From Bacillus mycoides (GTDB lineage: Bacteria; Bacillota; Bacilli; Bacillales; Bacillaceae_G), in assembly GCF_018742245.1 (NCBI RefSeq), contig NZ_CP036132.1, positions 5,017,001-5,081,000 on the forward strand: a DNA stretch of 64,000 nucleotides, given 5' to 3'. Position numbers and translations under genes: made by a program. Position 1 is the stretch's first letter. Every line of letters begins with the position of its first letter. Positions 1 through 7,989 of this stretch are shown here, piece by piece. Under the pieces are notes generated by a model. It worked only from the letters and a program-made list of their open reading frames with translations, searched no databases and was not told the origin of the DNA.

Positions 1-846
1 ATTATATTCATTTTGCACTGCCGCAAGAGGGTGTGCATTTGGAAGTAAAGTTGGCTCAACTGTAACCTCTAATTTCTCGCCATCTCGCTTTGCAAGACCA
101 ATTAATTTAATTGTATAGCCTAAGCTCTTACTATATTCAATATCTTCTGCTGTAATAGAAGTAATTCCTTTTACCTTCACATCTCCAAGCTCTACATTTG
201 TAGAGAAACCGAGAGTAGCCAAAATCGTCATTTTTCTTGCCGCATCTAAACCTTCTACGTCTGATGTTGGATCTGCTTCTGCAAATCCAAGCTGCTGAGC
301 CTCTTTTAACACGTCGTTATATGCTCTCCCTTCGTCTGACATTTTCGTCAAAATAAAATTTGTCGTTCCATTTACAATTCCCATTACTTTCGTAATAAGA
401 TCTGAAGAAAGTCCTTCTACGATGCTTCGTAAAATTGGAATCCCTCCAGCTACACTTGCTTCGTAAAATAAATCAGCCTTGTTATCTTTTGCTACCGCTA
501 AGAGTTCCGCTCCGTGTAACGCCATTAAATCTTTATTTGCAGTCACAACGTGCTTCCCGCCTTTTAGAGCTTGTAAAATATATGCTTTCGCATCATCAAT
601 GCCGCCCATTACTTCGATGACAACATCAATATTAGGATTATCTAAAATTTCATTCACATCTTGTGTTAATAGAGTAGAAGGTACCTCTACCTCTCTCTCT
701 TTCTCAATATTTTGCACCAACACTTTCGTTACTTTCACTGGACAACCTACTTGGTGTATAAGTCGTTCTTGATGATCTGTAATAATACGAACTACACCAC
801 TACCAACTGTCCCAAGACCTAATAACCCAACTTGAATTTCTTTCAT
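1..846 (-). CDS. hom: Homoserine dehydrogenase, C-terminal part missing (window edge)
   Basis: NADP/NAD-dependent homoserine dehydrogenase, which reduces aspartate semialdehyde to homoserine for the methionine and threonine branches (cytoplasm). The 282 visible codons begin MKEIQVGLLGLGTVGSGVV, the Rossmann GxGxxG motif. The substrate region follows, with EVMGGIDDAKAY, TANKDLMALHG, the NGTTNFIL motif and FAEADPTSDVEG. The catalytic centre and the C-terminal ACT regulatory domain, usual in proteins of about 430 residues, would lie beyond base 1. The start at 846 is preceded by GAGGGGTGG. It lies 141 bases downstream of metA on the same strand with no clear terminator between, so it is probably the third gene of the SAM-riboswitch operon. 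The frame is open across the window edge. Confidence 0.95.
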   Translation of the reverse strand, partial: MKEIQVGLLGLGTVGSGVVRIITDHQERLIHQVGCPVKVTKVLVQNIEKEREVEVPSTLLTQDVNEILDNPNIDVVIEVMGGIDDAKAYILQALKGGKHVVTANKDLMALHGAELLAVAKDNKADLFYEASVAGGIPILRSIVEGLSSDLITKVMGIVNGTTNFILTKMSDEGRAYNDVLKEAQQLGFAEADPTSDVEGLDAARKMTILATLGFSTNVELGDVKVKGITSITAEDIEYSKSLGYTIKLIGLAKRDGEKLEVTVEPTLLPNAHPLAAVQNEYN

Positions 847-987
847 AATACTGTCCACCCCTCAAAAATTGTGTTTAGATGCCATTATATAGACAAAAAA
901 TCTGAAAAACAATGTATTTTGAACATTCGGAAAAATAAGGGTTAATCTTTACAAATAAAACGCTACCACGTGTTACACAATCATTAT

Positions 988-1893
988 TTACAATATATAA
1001 GGGGTTTCTTGATACACGTAATAATTCAGCCAATTAGAGAATAATAAATTCCCATGACTCTTCCACCTAACAAGTGGCTTCTCATCTGGATTATTATGTT
1101 TAAAATAATTTTTTGGCACATCAATATTTAACCCTTTTTGTCGGTCCCGTTCGTATTCTTCCTTTAACGTATCACAACTATATTCACTGTGTCCCAGTGC
1201 GAAAACTTGCCTTCCCTCTTGCCCAATAACAAGATGAACACCCGCTTCTTCAGAATTGGCTAATAACGTTAATTCTTTCACTTTTTCAATATCGCTCTCT
1301 CGTACTTCTGTATGACGAGAATGCGGAGCAAAAAACACTTCATCAAACCCTTGTAACAATTTCACATGTTGCTCGCGAACCTCATGTTCAAATACACCAA
1401 ACATTTTTTTCGCAAGGGGATACTTCGGCACACCATAGTGATAATACAAACCAGCTTGTGCCCCCCAGCAAATATGAAGCGTAGATGTTACATTTGTTTT
1501 TGAATACTCCATAATACGTCCAAGCTCTTCCCAATAATCTACTTCTTCAAAAGAAAGAGTTTCAACTGGTGCTCCTGTAATAATGAGTCCATCAAATTTT
1601 TCATTCTCAATATCACGGAATGTTTTATAGAAGCTCGTTAAATGGTCCTGCGCTACATTGCGAGACAGATGCGATTCCATATGAAGTAAATGAACATCTA
1701 ATTGCAGCGGTGTATTTCCAATTAAACGAAGTAATTGCGCCTCTGTTTCTTGCTTTGTAGGCATTAAATTTAATATAGCAATTTTCAAAGCACGTATATC
1801 TTGTGTTGCTGCTCGCTCCTTCGTCATTACAAAAATATTTTCCTTCTGCAATACTTTGCGAGCTGGTAAATCTTTATCAATTATGATCGGCAT
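988..1893 (-). CDS. metA: Homoserine O-acetyltransferase (MetA family)
   Basis: Acylates homoserine for methionine synthesis. The 301 residues match the MetA (glutamine-amidotransferase-like) fold: Cys142 in HICWGAQ is the nucleophile, and His235 and Glu237 in GHSEY complete the catalytic centre. Residue 111 is Glu ([11 protein letters not shown]). From memory, the B. cereus MetA work showed that Glu at this position selects acetyl-CoA over succinyl-CoA, so I call it an acetyltransferase despite the usual succinyltransferase annotation. The next gene, an O-acetylhomoserine sulfhydrylase, fits this. Its Shine-Dalgarno (GGAGGC) and first codons lie inside the end of metY (17-base overlap), which implies translational coupling. 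Confidence 0.96.
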   Translation of the reverse strand: MPIIIDKDLPARKVLQKENIFVMTKERAATQDIRALKIAILNLMPTKQETEAQLLRLIGNTPLQLDVHLLHMESHLSRNVAQDHLTSFYKTFRDIENEKFDGLIITGAPVETLSFEEVDYWEELGRIMEYSKTNVTSTLHICWGAQAGLYYHYGVPKYPLAKKMFGVFEHEVREQHVKLLQGFDEVFFAPHSRHTEVRESDIEKVKELTLLANSEEAGVHLVIGQEGRQVFALGHSEYSCDTLKEEYERDRQKGLNIDVPKNYFKHNNPDEKPLVRWKSHGNLLFSNWLNYYVYQETPYIL

Positions 1894-3175
1894 GTTGTTT
1901 GCCTCCGACTAGCGCTGCTTCTAAATCTGCAATAATATCAGAAACATCTTCTATACCGACCGATAAACGGATTAAATCAGATGTAACGCCAGCTAAACGC
2001 TGATTTTCTGCGCTTAATTGTCTATGCGTCGTACTAGCAGGATGTATTACACAAGTTCTTGCATCAGCTACATGCGTTACAAGAGTTGCGAGTTTTACAT
2101 TTGCGATAAATTCTTTTGCCGCTTCTAATCCGCCTTTAATACCAAATGTTAAAACTCCACTAGCACCTTTTTTCAAATACTTTTGTGCTAACGAGTAATT
2201 TTCATTACTATCTAACCCTGGATAATTCACCCATTCAATGCAATCATGATTAGCAAGCCACTTAGCAACTTCGAGAGCATTTTCACTATGACGCTCCATT
2301 CGTAAATGCAATGTTTCCAGACCAATGTTGCTAATATATGCATTGAATGGGCTCATACAGTTTCCGTAGTCTCTTAATAACTGAACGCGTGCTTTCACAA
2401 TATACGCTGCTGCTCCAAAATTTTGAACATAGCTTACACCGTGATAACTCGGATCCGGTTCAACAAGCTCAGGGTATTTTCCATTTGTCCAATCGAAGTT
2501 CCCTCCGTCTATTACAATGCCGCCTAAAGAACTTGCATGGCCATCAATATATTTCGTTGTGGAATGGACAATGATATTTGCCCCATATTCAAATGCCTGG
2601 CATAAATAAGGCGTCGCCAATGTATTATCAACGATAAAAGGTACTTCTAATTCTTTTGCTGCCGCTGAAAGTTCTTTGAAATTCAAAACGTTCATTGCTG
2701 GATTTCCTAACGATTCTGCATAAACAAGTTTTGTCTTATCATTAGCAAGTGCCGCAATTTCATCTGCCGTTAAATTAGGATTAAAGAACGTAACATCAAT
2801 GCCAAGCTTGCGTAAACTCACTCCAAATAAATTAAACGTTCCTCCGTAAACAGTTGAAGAACAAAGTAAATGGTCTCCACTACTGCAAATATTTAAAACC
2901 GCAAGCATAATAGCTGCCTGCCCAGAAGCTGTTGCAACAGCCCCTACACCGCCTTCTAAATCTGATAACTTCTGCTCAAATGCAGCTAGAGTAGGATTTC
3001 CAATACGCGTATATATATATCCTTCTGCCTCTAAATTAAATAGTGCTGCTAAATCATCTGACGTATCGTATTTATACGTTGTACTTTGATAAAGTGGCAA
3101 AACACGCGGTTCACCATTTTTTGGCGTATAGCCACCTTGCACACAAATCGTTCCCTTTCCCCATGATTCCCCCAT
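1877..3175 (-). CDS. metY: O-acetylhomoserine sulfhydrylase / aminocarboxypropyltransferase
   Basis: PLP enzyme that converts O-acetylhomoserine plus sulfide (or methanethiol) to homocysteine (or methionine). It has 432 residues, normal for the long MetY/Cys-Met-Met subgroup. Lys208 in [11 protein letters not shown] is the expected PLP Schiff-base lysine; YTRIGNPT and SGQAAIM form the cofactor and substrate pocket. It is the first gene of the operon and sits directly behind an S-box riboswitch and its terminator, so transcription should stop when SAM is abundant. The ATG at 3175 follows a GGGAG sequence about ten bases upstream. The 3' end overlaps metA by 17 bases. Confidence 0.96.
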   Translation of the reverse strand: MGESWGKGTICVQGGYTPKNGEPRVLPLYQSTTYKYDTSDDLAALFNLEAEGYIYTRIGNPTLAAFEQKLSDLEGGVGAVATASGQAAIMLAVLNICSSGDHLLCSSTVYGGTFNLFGVSLRKLGIDVTFFNPNLTADEIAALANDKTKLVYAESLGNPAMNVLNFKELSAAAKELEVPFIVDNTLATPYLCQAFEYGANIIVHSTTKYIDGHASSLGGIVIDGGNFDWTNGKYPELVEPDPSYHGVSYVQNFGAAAYIVKARVQLLRDYGNCMSPFNAYISNIGLETLHLRMERHSENALEVAKWLANHDCIEWVNYPGLDSNENYSLAQKYLKKGASGVLTFGIKGGLEAAKEFIANVKLATLVTHVADARTCVIHPASTTHRQLSAENQRLAGVTSDLIRLSVGIEDVSDIIADLEAALVGGKQHADHN

Positions 3176-3208
3176 CTCTCATTCTCCCTTCTTTTAATGC
3201 AAAATAAA

Positions 3209-3246
3209 AAACTGCTCCTTTCCTGAAAACAAGAAAGGAGCAGTTT
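3209..3246 (-). terminator. Riboswitch-controlled terminator upstream of metY
   Basis: Read on the minus strand, AAACTGCTCCTTTC pairs perfectly with GAAAGGAGCAGTTT (14 bp, 10-base loop), followed by TTTTATTTT. It sits between the S-box aptamer and metY, as in other S-box leaders. Confidence 0.93.
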
Positions 3247-3268
3247 GAAGACACGCTCTAAGGCTCTT

Positions 3269-3372
3269 TCTTATCTCTCAGGATTATTACCTGCAGGATT
3301 TGGCACAATTCCGTTATACGGCTGTTGCCAAGGTTTCATCGGGCCTGTCCCTCCACCTTTTCTTGATAAGAC
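3269..3372 (-). ncRNA. SAM-I (S-box) riboswitch aptamer
   Basis: On the minus strand the leader reads TCTTATCAAGAAAAGG, then GGAGGGACAGGCCC, GATGAAACC, TTGGCAACAGCC, and closes with CCTGAGAGATAAGA. These are the conserved S-box blocks in order (P1 arms CTTATC/GATAAG, the kink-turn and the SAM-binding core). SAM binding should favour the terminator at 3209-3246 and shut off metY-metA-hom. Confidence 0.95.
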
Positions 3373-3388
3373 TATGCAATTACCGTTG

Positions 3389-3417
3389 ATTTTATAGCAA
3401 TAATTTCCTAATGTCAA
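3389..3417 (-). promoter_or_regulatory. Sigma-A promoter of metY-metA-hom
   Basis: Minus strand: TTGACA (3412-3417), a 17-base spacer, then TAAAAT (3389-3394). This is a perfect -35 with a five-of-six -10, placed just upstream of the riboswitch. Confidence 0.85.
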
Positions 3418-3691
3418 ATGGTTTTTCTGAATGTTCTAAATTAAATGTAAGGAATTTAATTTAAACAACAAAAGAAATATATTCCATATTCATTTGAAAA
3501 AGACCTTTTAAAAACTCCGATCACTATATAGAATTAAATAAGTGGTTTAACCGCGTTGGTTTCAAATTTTTATGAGATCTCAATATATTGAATAAGCCAA
3601 CCTCTCAAAAAGATACTATATATATTCAATTCATTTCACACTAGCATATTCAATCCTTTCTACATTAAAACTTACATAATGGAGGTACAAC
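3418..3691. other. Intergenic stretch with no recognised feature
   Basis: AT-rich sequence between the divergent metY promoter and the ClC gene. I see no gene, RNA or repeat. The promoter of the ClC gene is presumably here but no hexamer pair stands out. Confidence 0.5.
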
Positions 3692-4921
3692 ATGACAAAT
3701 AAAAAGGACATGCACTATATACTCGTCTTATATGGCCTTCTTTTGGGCTCTATAGTAGGAGCTACAGTCTGGTTATTTTTAGTTACAATAAATATCGGAA
3801 TTCACTTTATTTGGGGATACTTACCTACTATTTTCTCTTCTCCTCCTTATTACACCATTTGTGTAACAATCATCGGTGGTATCCTCGTTGGTTTAACACA
3901 AAAATACTTCGGCACATACCCACGTCTTATGCCGGAAGTAATGGCTGAATATAAACAAACAGGTAGAATTGAATACAGTTTTGTACATAAAGCTACTTTA
4001 ACTGCGATTATCGTTTTAATATTTGGAGCTAGTTTAGGACCAGAAGCTGCACTTGTTGGAATTATCGGTGGACTTTGTACATGGGTAGGAGATCGCTTTA
4101 AATTTGCTTTAAAGGGAATGAATGAACTAACAGAGGTTGGAATTGGTGCTACTTTAAGTGTCATTTTTAATGCACCATTATTTGGTTACTTAGCTCCGAA
4201 TGAAAATGAGGGTGAACAAATTAACGAATTTTCTAAAGGAAAAAAAGCAATTGTATATTTAGCTACCACTTTTGCTGGTTTTTCCATTTACTTATTACTT
4301 AGTAAACTCGATAGTCGTGGATCCTTTATTGTTGATTTCGGAGAAGGGTCTCTTGCTCTTAATGAATGGATCGCCTTTCTACCACTTGCTAGCATTGGTG
4401 CTATAGTTGGTTTCTTTTATTTCAAATTAGAATTCGCATTAGAGAAATTAATCCACCCCTTCAGGGAATACAAAGTATCACTTGGAATTATCGGCGGTAT
4501 TTTACTCGGGGTTACTGGAACTTTCCTCCCGTATACGTTATTTTCAGGGGAACATCAATTAAAAGATTTAGTCGTTGAATGGAGCCATTTATCCTTCTGG
4601 GTACTACTTCTTTCAGGAATTTTAAAATTATGTATTACTGCCGTTTGTTTAAATACGGGTTGGCGCGGTGGACATATTTTCCCCATTATATTTGCTGGAT
4701 CAAGTATCGGATACGCTATAGCTTCTATTCTGCCTATAGATCCAATATCTTCCGTAGCCATCGTCACGACAGCTATTTCAAGCTATGCATTAAGAAAACC
4801 AATAGCTATAACATTACTATTACTCATGTTTTTCCCGCTCAATTTATTATTACCGATGCTCGGGGCTGCGGCAATTGGCAATGCATTTCCGCTTCCTAAA
4901 CATAACGAAACTACAAATTAA
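3692..4921 (+). CDS. ClC-type chloride channel / transporter
   Basis: Membrane protein of 409 residues with about ten hydrophobic segments. Two ClC signatures are recognisable: FGASLGPEAALVGIIGG (the GxEGPxxxxG filter region, residues about 107-123) and GWRGGHIFPIIFAG (the GGxFxP region, about 324-337). It is expected to move chloride or another anion across the cytoplasmic membrane. At the filter the gating glutamate of proton-coupled ClC antiporters appears replaced by Leu (SLGP instead of REGP), so it may not be a Cl-/H+ exchanger. No cytoplasmic CBS domains are present. It starts at an ATG with GGAGGT seven bases upstream and stands alone. Confidence 0.85.
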   Translation: MTNKKDMHYILVLYGLLLGSIVGATVWLFLVTINIGIHFIWGYLPTIFSSPPYYTICVTIIGGILVGLTQKYFGTYPRLMPEVMAEYKQTGRIEYSFVHKATLTAIIVLIFGASLGPEAALVGIIGGLCTWVGDRFKFALKGMNELTEVGIGATLSVIFNAPLFGYLAPNENEGEQINEFSKGKKAIVYLATTFAGFSIYLLLSKLDSRGSFIVDFGEGSLALNEWIAFLPLASIGAIVGFFYFKLEFALEKLIHPFREYKVSLGIIGGILLGVTGTFLPYTLFSGEHQLKDLVVEWSHLSFWVLLLSGILKLCITAVCLNTGWRGGHIFPIIFAGSSIGYAIASILPIDPISSVAIVTTAISSYALRKPIAITLLLLMFFPLNLLLPMLGAAAIGNAFPLPKHNETTN

Positions 4922-4922
4922 T

Positions 4923-4963
4923 AAAAATAGGCAGTGGGGATAAAAGTTCCACTGCCTATTTTT
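4923..4963. terminator. Bidirectional terminator
   Basis: Perfect 15-bp stem AAAAATAGGCAGTGG / CCACTGCCTATTTTT with an 11-base loop. T-tracts on both strands serve the ClC gene and the convergent HAD gene. Confidence 0.92.
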
Positions 4964-4964
4964 G

Positions 4965-5660
4965 TTACACATGCTGCTTTAATAGTGCGTATAATTCTTC
5001 AAAATTATGCACTTCATATGTTGGCATAATCTCGCTATCATTTGATTTCTTTTCTGGATTAAACCAACAAGTATCAATTCCTGCTACATATCCACCTTTA
5101 ATATCGGCGCTTAACGAATCACCAATAATAAGCCCTTCTTCAGAAGCGAAGTTAGGAATACGTTCAAAAACATAATCAAAATACTCTCTCATCGGCTTTT
5201 GGAATCCCGTGTCTTCAGAAACAAAAATATCTTTAAACAATGAATGTAATCCTGCATTACGCAAACGTTTATCTTGCGTTTTAGAAATACCGTTTGTCAC
5301 TATATATAAATCGTACTTACTTTGAATTTGATTTATAAATTCAAACGCACCTTGCATGAGTTGGTTTCCTTCTTCTAAGTAGCTGCGATAATTATTTTCG
5401 ACTAATATTCCATCTACTTCTTCCCCGTACTCTTTAAACAAAATGGAAAATCGTGTATTTATAATTTCATTTCGCGCTATTTCACCTTTTTCAAAAGAAT
5501 CCCAAAGGCTTTTATTTATTTTTTTATAACGATCCTCTATTTCATCGGTTAAAAGAAGCCCCTTCTCTTCAAAAAGCATCCGTAAAGCGATTTTCTCAGC
5601 CTTTTGAAAATCTAGTAACGTATCATCTACATCAAATAGCAATGTTTTATATTTTTTCAT
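4965..5660 (-). CDS. HAD-superfamily hydrolase, YjjG/YfnB type
   Basis: Cytoplasmic phosphatase of 231 residues (using the ATG at 5660). Motif I is LLFDVDDTLLDF with the nucleophile and acid Asp pair, motif II is VTNG, the Lys of motif III is in EDTGFQKPMREYFDYVF, and motif IV is IIGDSLSADIKGG. The helical cap between motifs I and II makes it subfamily IA. It is closest in feel to the YjjG/YfnB family, whose members dephosphorylate pyrimidine nucleotides, including non-canonical ones; the substrate is inferred. The open frame extends 11 codons further upstream, but GAGGGG sits just before MKKYKTLLFD, so that start is preferred. Confidence 0.9.
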   Translation of the reverse strand: MKKYKTLLFDVDDTLLDFQKAEKIALRMLFEEKGLLLTDEIEDRYKKINKSLWDSFEKGEIARNEIINTRFSILFKEYGEEVDGILVENNYRSYLEEGNQLMQGAFEFINQIQSKYDLYIVTNGISKTQDKRLRNAGLHSLFKDIFVSEDTGFQKPMREYFDYVFERIPNFASEEGLIIGDSLSADIKGGYVAGIDTCWFNPEKKSNDSEIMPTYEVHNFEELYALLKQHV

Positions 5661-5767
5661 AAACCCCTCACACTCTCTTTTCTCCAAAAACAAATTTACA
5701 TAAATCGTATCATTCTTCCTTGTAAAAATAATAGGAGATATCTCATACTACAAACAGGGGTGAAAAT

Positions 5768-6439
5768 ATGAAAATCAGCAAAAATGAGAAAGAAATTTAT
5801 CAACACATGCAAATTCACCAATTTCATACTCTTTTTTCCTTTAATGTCTTACCATATGTAGAGCTGCATTCTTTTCAAAAGAAAGAGATGATCTGTAATG
5901 AGGGAATCGACCTCCCTTATCTCTATTACTTAATTTCTGGGAAAGCCAAAATATATATGAGTCACAAAAACGGAAAGGTTTCATTAATTAACTTTATTCA
6001 AGCACCTTCGTTCATTGGGGAATTAGGATTAATTGGCGTAGAATCCGTTACGAAAGCGGTTGAGGTAATTGAAGATTGTATTTGCTTAGCGCTTCCCCTT
6101 AAAGATTGTCAGCATCTTTTATTGCAAGATGCTACCTTTCTACAGAAACTATGCAGATTTATTGGAGAAAAAACAATTACCAGAACGGAAAATTACGCCA
6201 AAAACTATAGTTATCCGTTTGAAAATCGATTAGCTGCGTTTATTCTATTAACGGAACAAAATAATTGCTATACAGAAAAACATACTGAGGCCTCAGAATA
6301 CTTAAACGTCAGCTATCGCCATCTTTTATATGTATTAAACCAGTTTTGCCAGCAAAACTACTTAAAAAAAGAAGGAAGAACCTATTACATACAAAATCGA
6401 ATTCAATTAGAGAAACTGGCTGACGAACTTAAAATATAA
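5768..6439 (+). CDS. Crp/Fnr-family transcriptional regulator (YeiL-like)
   Basis: Regulator of 223 residues. An N-terminal cyclic-nucleotide-binding-like beta barrel (about 30-135; FIGELGLIG at the usual PGEFFGE-like turn) is followed by a dimer helix and a winged helix (about 150-215; SEYLNVSYRHLLYVLNQF is the recognition helix). The cAMP-contacting Arg-Ser pair is not evident, so it probably does not bind cAMP. It has seven Cys but no N-terminal Fnr-type cluster motif. The domain arrangement resembles E. coli YeiL. It is divergent from the HAD gene across a 107-base gap. The ATG follows AGGGGTG. The target genes are unknown. Confidence 0.85.
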   Translation: MKISKNEKEIYQHMQIHQFHTLFSFNVLPYVELHSFQKKEMICNEGIDLPYLYYLISGKAKIYMSHKNGKVSLINFIQAPSFIGELGLIGVESVTKAVEVIEDCICLALPLKDCQHLLLQDATFLQKLCRFIGEKTITRTENYAKNYSYPFENRLAAFILLTEQNNCYTEKHTEASEYLNVSYRHLLYVLNQFCQQNYLKKEGRTYYIQNRIQLEKLADELKI

Positions 6440-6479
6440 AAAAAACAGCATTAACATGTAAATGTTAATGCTGTTTTTT
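6440..6479. terminator. Bidirectional terminator
   Basis: Perfect 18-bp stem AAAAAACAGCATTAACAT / ATGTTAATGCTGTTTTTT with a 4-base loop, between the convergent Crp/Fnr and azoR genes. Confidence 0.93.
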
Positions 6480-6501
6480 CGAGTGACGATTATGTTTTTA
6501 A

Positions 6502-7128
6502 TTAAAATTTACTTGCTACTTTAGCCGCTTCTTCAAGACCTGCTGTAATGATTTCTTCTGCTTTATCTGGGAATTGGTTATGTCCTTCGATAACTACTGT
6601 TTCCATGTTTGTTGCGCCGAAGAAGCCCATCATGCTTGCTACGTATTTAACAGCCATTTCTACTTCAGCTGCTGGACCTTCAGAATATACGCCGCCGCGT
6701 GCATTTAATAAAGCAATCTTCTTATCTCCAATAAGCCCAACTGGACCTTCTGGTGTATATTTAAACGTTTTACCAGCGCGGTTTAAGTAATCAATATACG
6801 TGTGTAATACGGCCGGAATCGTTAAGTTCCATAATGGGAAACCGAAAACTACTTTATCAGCTTCTAAGAATTGATTTAAATACTTATCAGCTACTGCTAC
6901 CACTTTTGCTTCTTCTTCTGTTAAATCAAATCCTCTACTTGCTTTGAATGTACCATTAATCATATCTACGCCTACATATGGTAATTCTTCTTTATATAAA
7001 TCAAGTTCTACTACTGTATCATTTGGATGTGCTTCTTTATAGTTTGCTAAAAATGCCTCGTATAATTTCACACTAACTGCTTGTTCCGCTGGGCGGTTGT
7101 TTGCTTTTACAAATAAAACTGTTGCCAT
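6502..7128 (-). CDS. azoR: FMN-dependent NADH-azoreductase
   Basis: Flavodoxin-like oxidoreductase that reduces azo bonds and quinones with NADH, probably a quinone-detoxifying enzyme. The 208 residues contain the AzoR hallmarks: an N-terminal strand MATVLFVKANNRP with the phosphate-binding loop, GFPLWNLTIPAVLHTYIDYLNRAGKTF for the FMN ring and dimer contact, and ARGGVYSEGP. The longer frame has eight extra residues, but AGGAGG lies eight bases before the ATG at 7128, which is taken as the start. It is monocistronic. Confidence 0.93.
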   Translation of the reverse strand: MATVLFVKANNRPAEQAVSVKLYEAFLANYKEAHPNDTVVELDLYKEELPYVGVDMINGTFKASRGFDLTEEEAKVVAVADKYLNQFLEADKVVFGFPLWNLTIPAVLHTYIDYLNRAGKTFKYTPEGPVGLIGDKKIALLNARGGVYSEGPAAEVEMAVKYVASMMGFFGATNMETVVIEGHNQFPDKAEEIITAGLEEAAKVASKF

Positions 7129-7279
7129 GATTCTTTTCCTCCTACTACTCACTCTTATGTTGTTATATATTACTTACGAAAAAAGGGTACTCCCTTGTAA
7201 TTGTTGTTGCTTACAAATATATTTTATCTTTATATCAAGACAATTTCGTCCTCACATAGACGTATTTTTCCATAAAAAA

Positions 7280-7302
7280 AGTCCACCTTCTAAAGGCGGA
7301 CT
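7280..7302 (-). terminator. Terminator of the AirSR-like operon
   Basis: Minus strand: AGTCC-G-CCTT, TAG loop, AAGG-T-GGACT followed by TTTTTTTATGG. It lies just after the response-regulator stop codon. Confidence 0.85.
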
Positions 7303-7321
7303 AGGTCTTACGACTTTCGTC

Positions 7322-7969
7322 TTATACAATTCCATTTTTCACTGCATATAATGCTGCTTGTGTGCGATCGGATAAATGTAACTTACTCAAAATACTACTC
7401 ATATGAGCTTTTACCGTTTTTTCTGTAATAACTAAAACAGAAGCAATTTCTTTATTGCTCATCCCTTTTGCTAACAGTTGTAACACTTCATTTTCCCTAG
7501 CTGTTAATACGTCTACATGAATGAAGTGTTCCTCTTCTTTCTCTTCCTCTGGTAATGTTTGGGAAAGAAGCGCGTTTGCTATATCTGGATGTAGTTGTAT
7601 ATTCCCTTTGTACGCACTGCGAATCGCTTCAACAAGTTGATCTGGTTCTACATCTTTTAGAATATACCCGCTTGCTCCCGCCTTTAATGCTGGTAAAACA
7701 TGTGCCTGATCAGAAAAACTAGTTAATACAATTACTTTCACATTCGGATATTCTTTTTTGATACATGCCGTCGCCTCAACGCCATCCATTTCGGGCATGT
7801 ATAAATCCATTAATACAACATCAGGATTTGTTTCTCCTACTTTCACTAATGCTTCTTTCCCATTATTTGCTTCTCCAACTAACTCTAAATCTTCCTGTGT
7901 ACTCAGAAAAAATGCCAATCCTTTTAAAACAACTGTGTGATCATCAACTAACAATACTTTTATTTTCAC
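7322..7969 (-). CDS. NarL/LuxR-family response regulator (YhcZ/AirR-like)
   Basis: Cytoplasmic DNA-binding response regulator of 215 residues. The receiver is canonical: Asp9 and Asp10 in VDDH, the phosphoacceptor Asp55 in VLMDLYMP, and Lys in YILKDV. The C-terminal LuxR helix-turn-helix (about 148-212) contains LTARENEVLQLLAKGMSNKEIA. It sits 20 bases downstream of its sensor kinase on the same strand, so the pair is an operon. By order and domain content it corresponds to B. subtilis YhcYZ and S. aureus AirSR. The regulon in this organism is not visible from sequence. Confidence 0.93.
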   Translation of the reverse strand: MKIKVLLVDDHTVVLKGLAFFLSTQEDLELVGEANNGKEALVKVGETNPDVVLMDLYMPEMDGVEATACIKKEYPNVKVIVLTSFSDQAHVLPALKAGASGYILKDVEPDQLVEAIRSAYKGNIQLHPDIANALLSQTLPEEEKEEEHFIHVDVLTARENEVLQLLAKGMSNKEIASVLVITEKTVKAHMSSILSKLHLSDRTQAALYAVKNGIV

Positions 7970-7989
7970 AAACTTCCCTCATTTTCACA

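Noticed and set aside
970..985. CACGTG-centred sequence downstream of metA, considered as a second parS.
   Set aside because: Outside the central CACGTG most outer positions disagree with the parS consensus. Other CACGTG sites (8935, 29860) fail in the same way.
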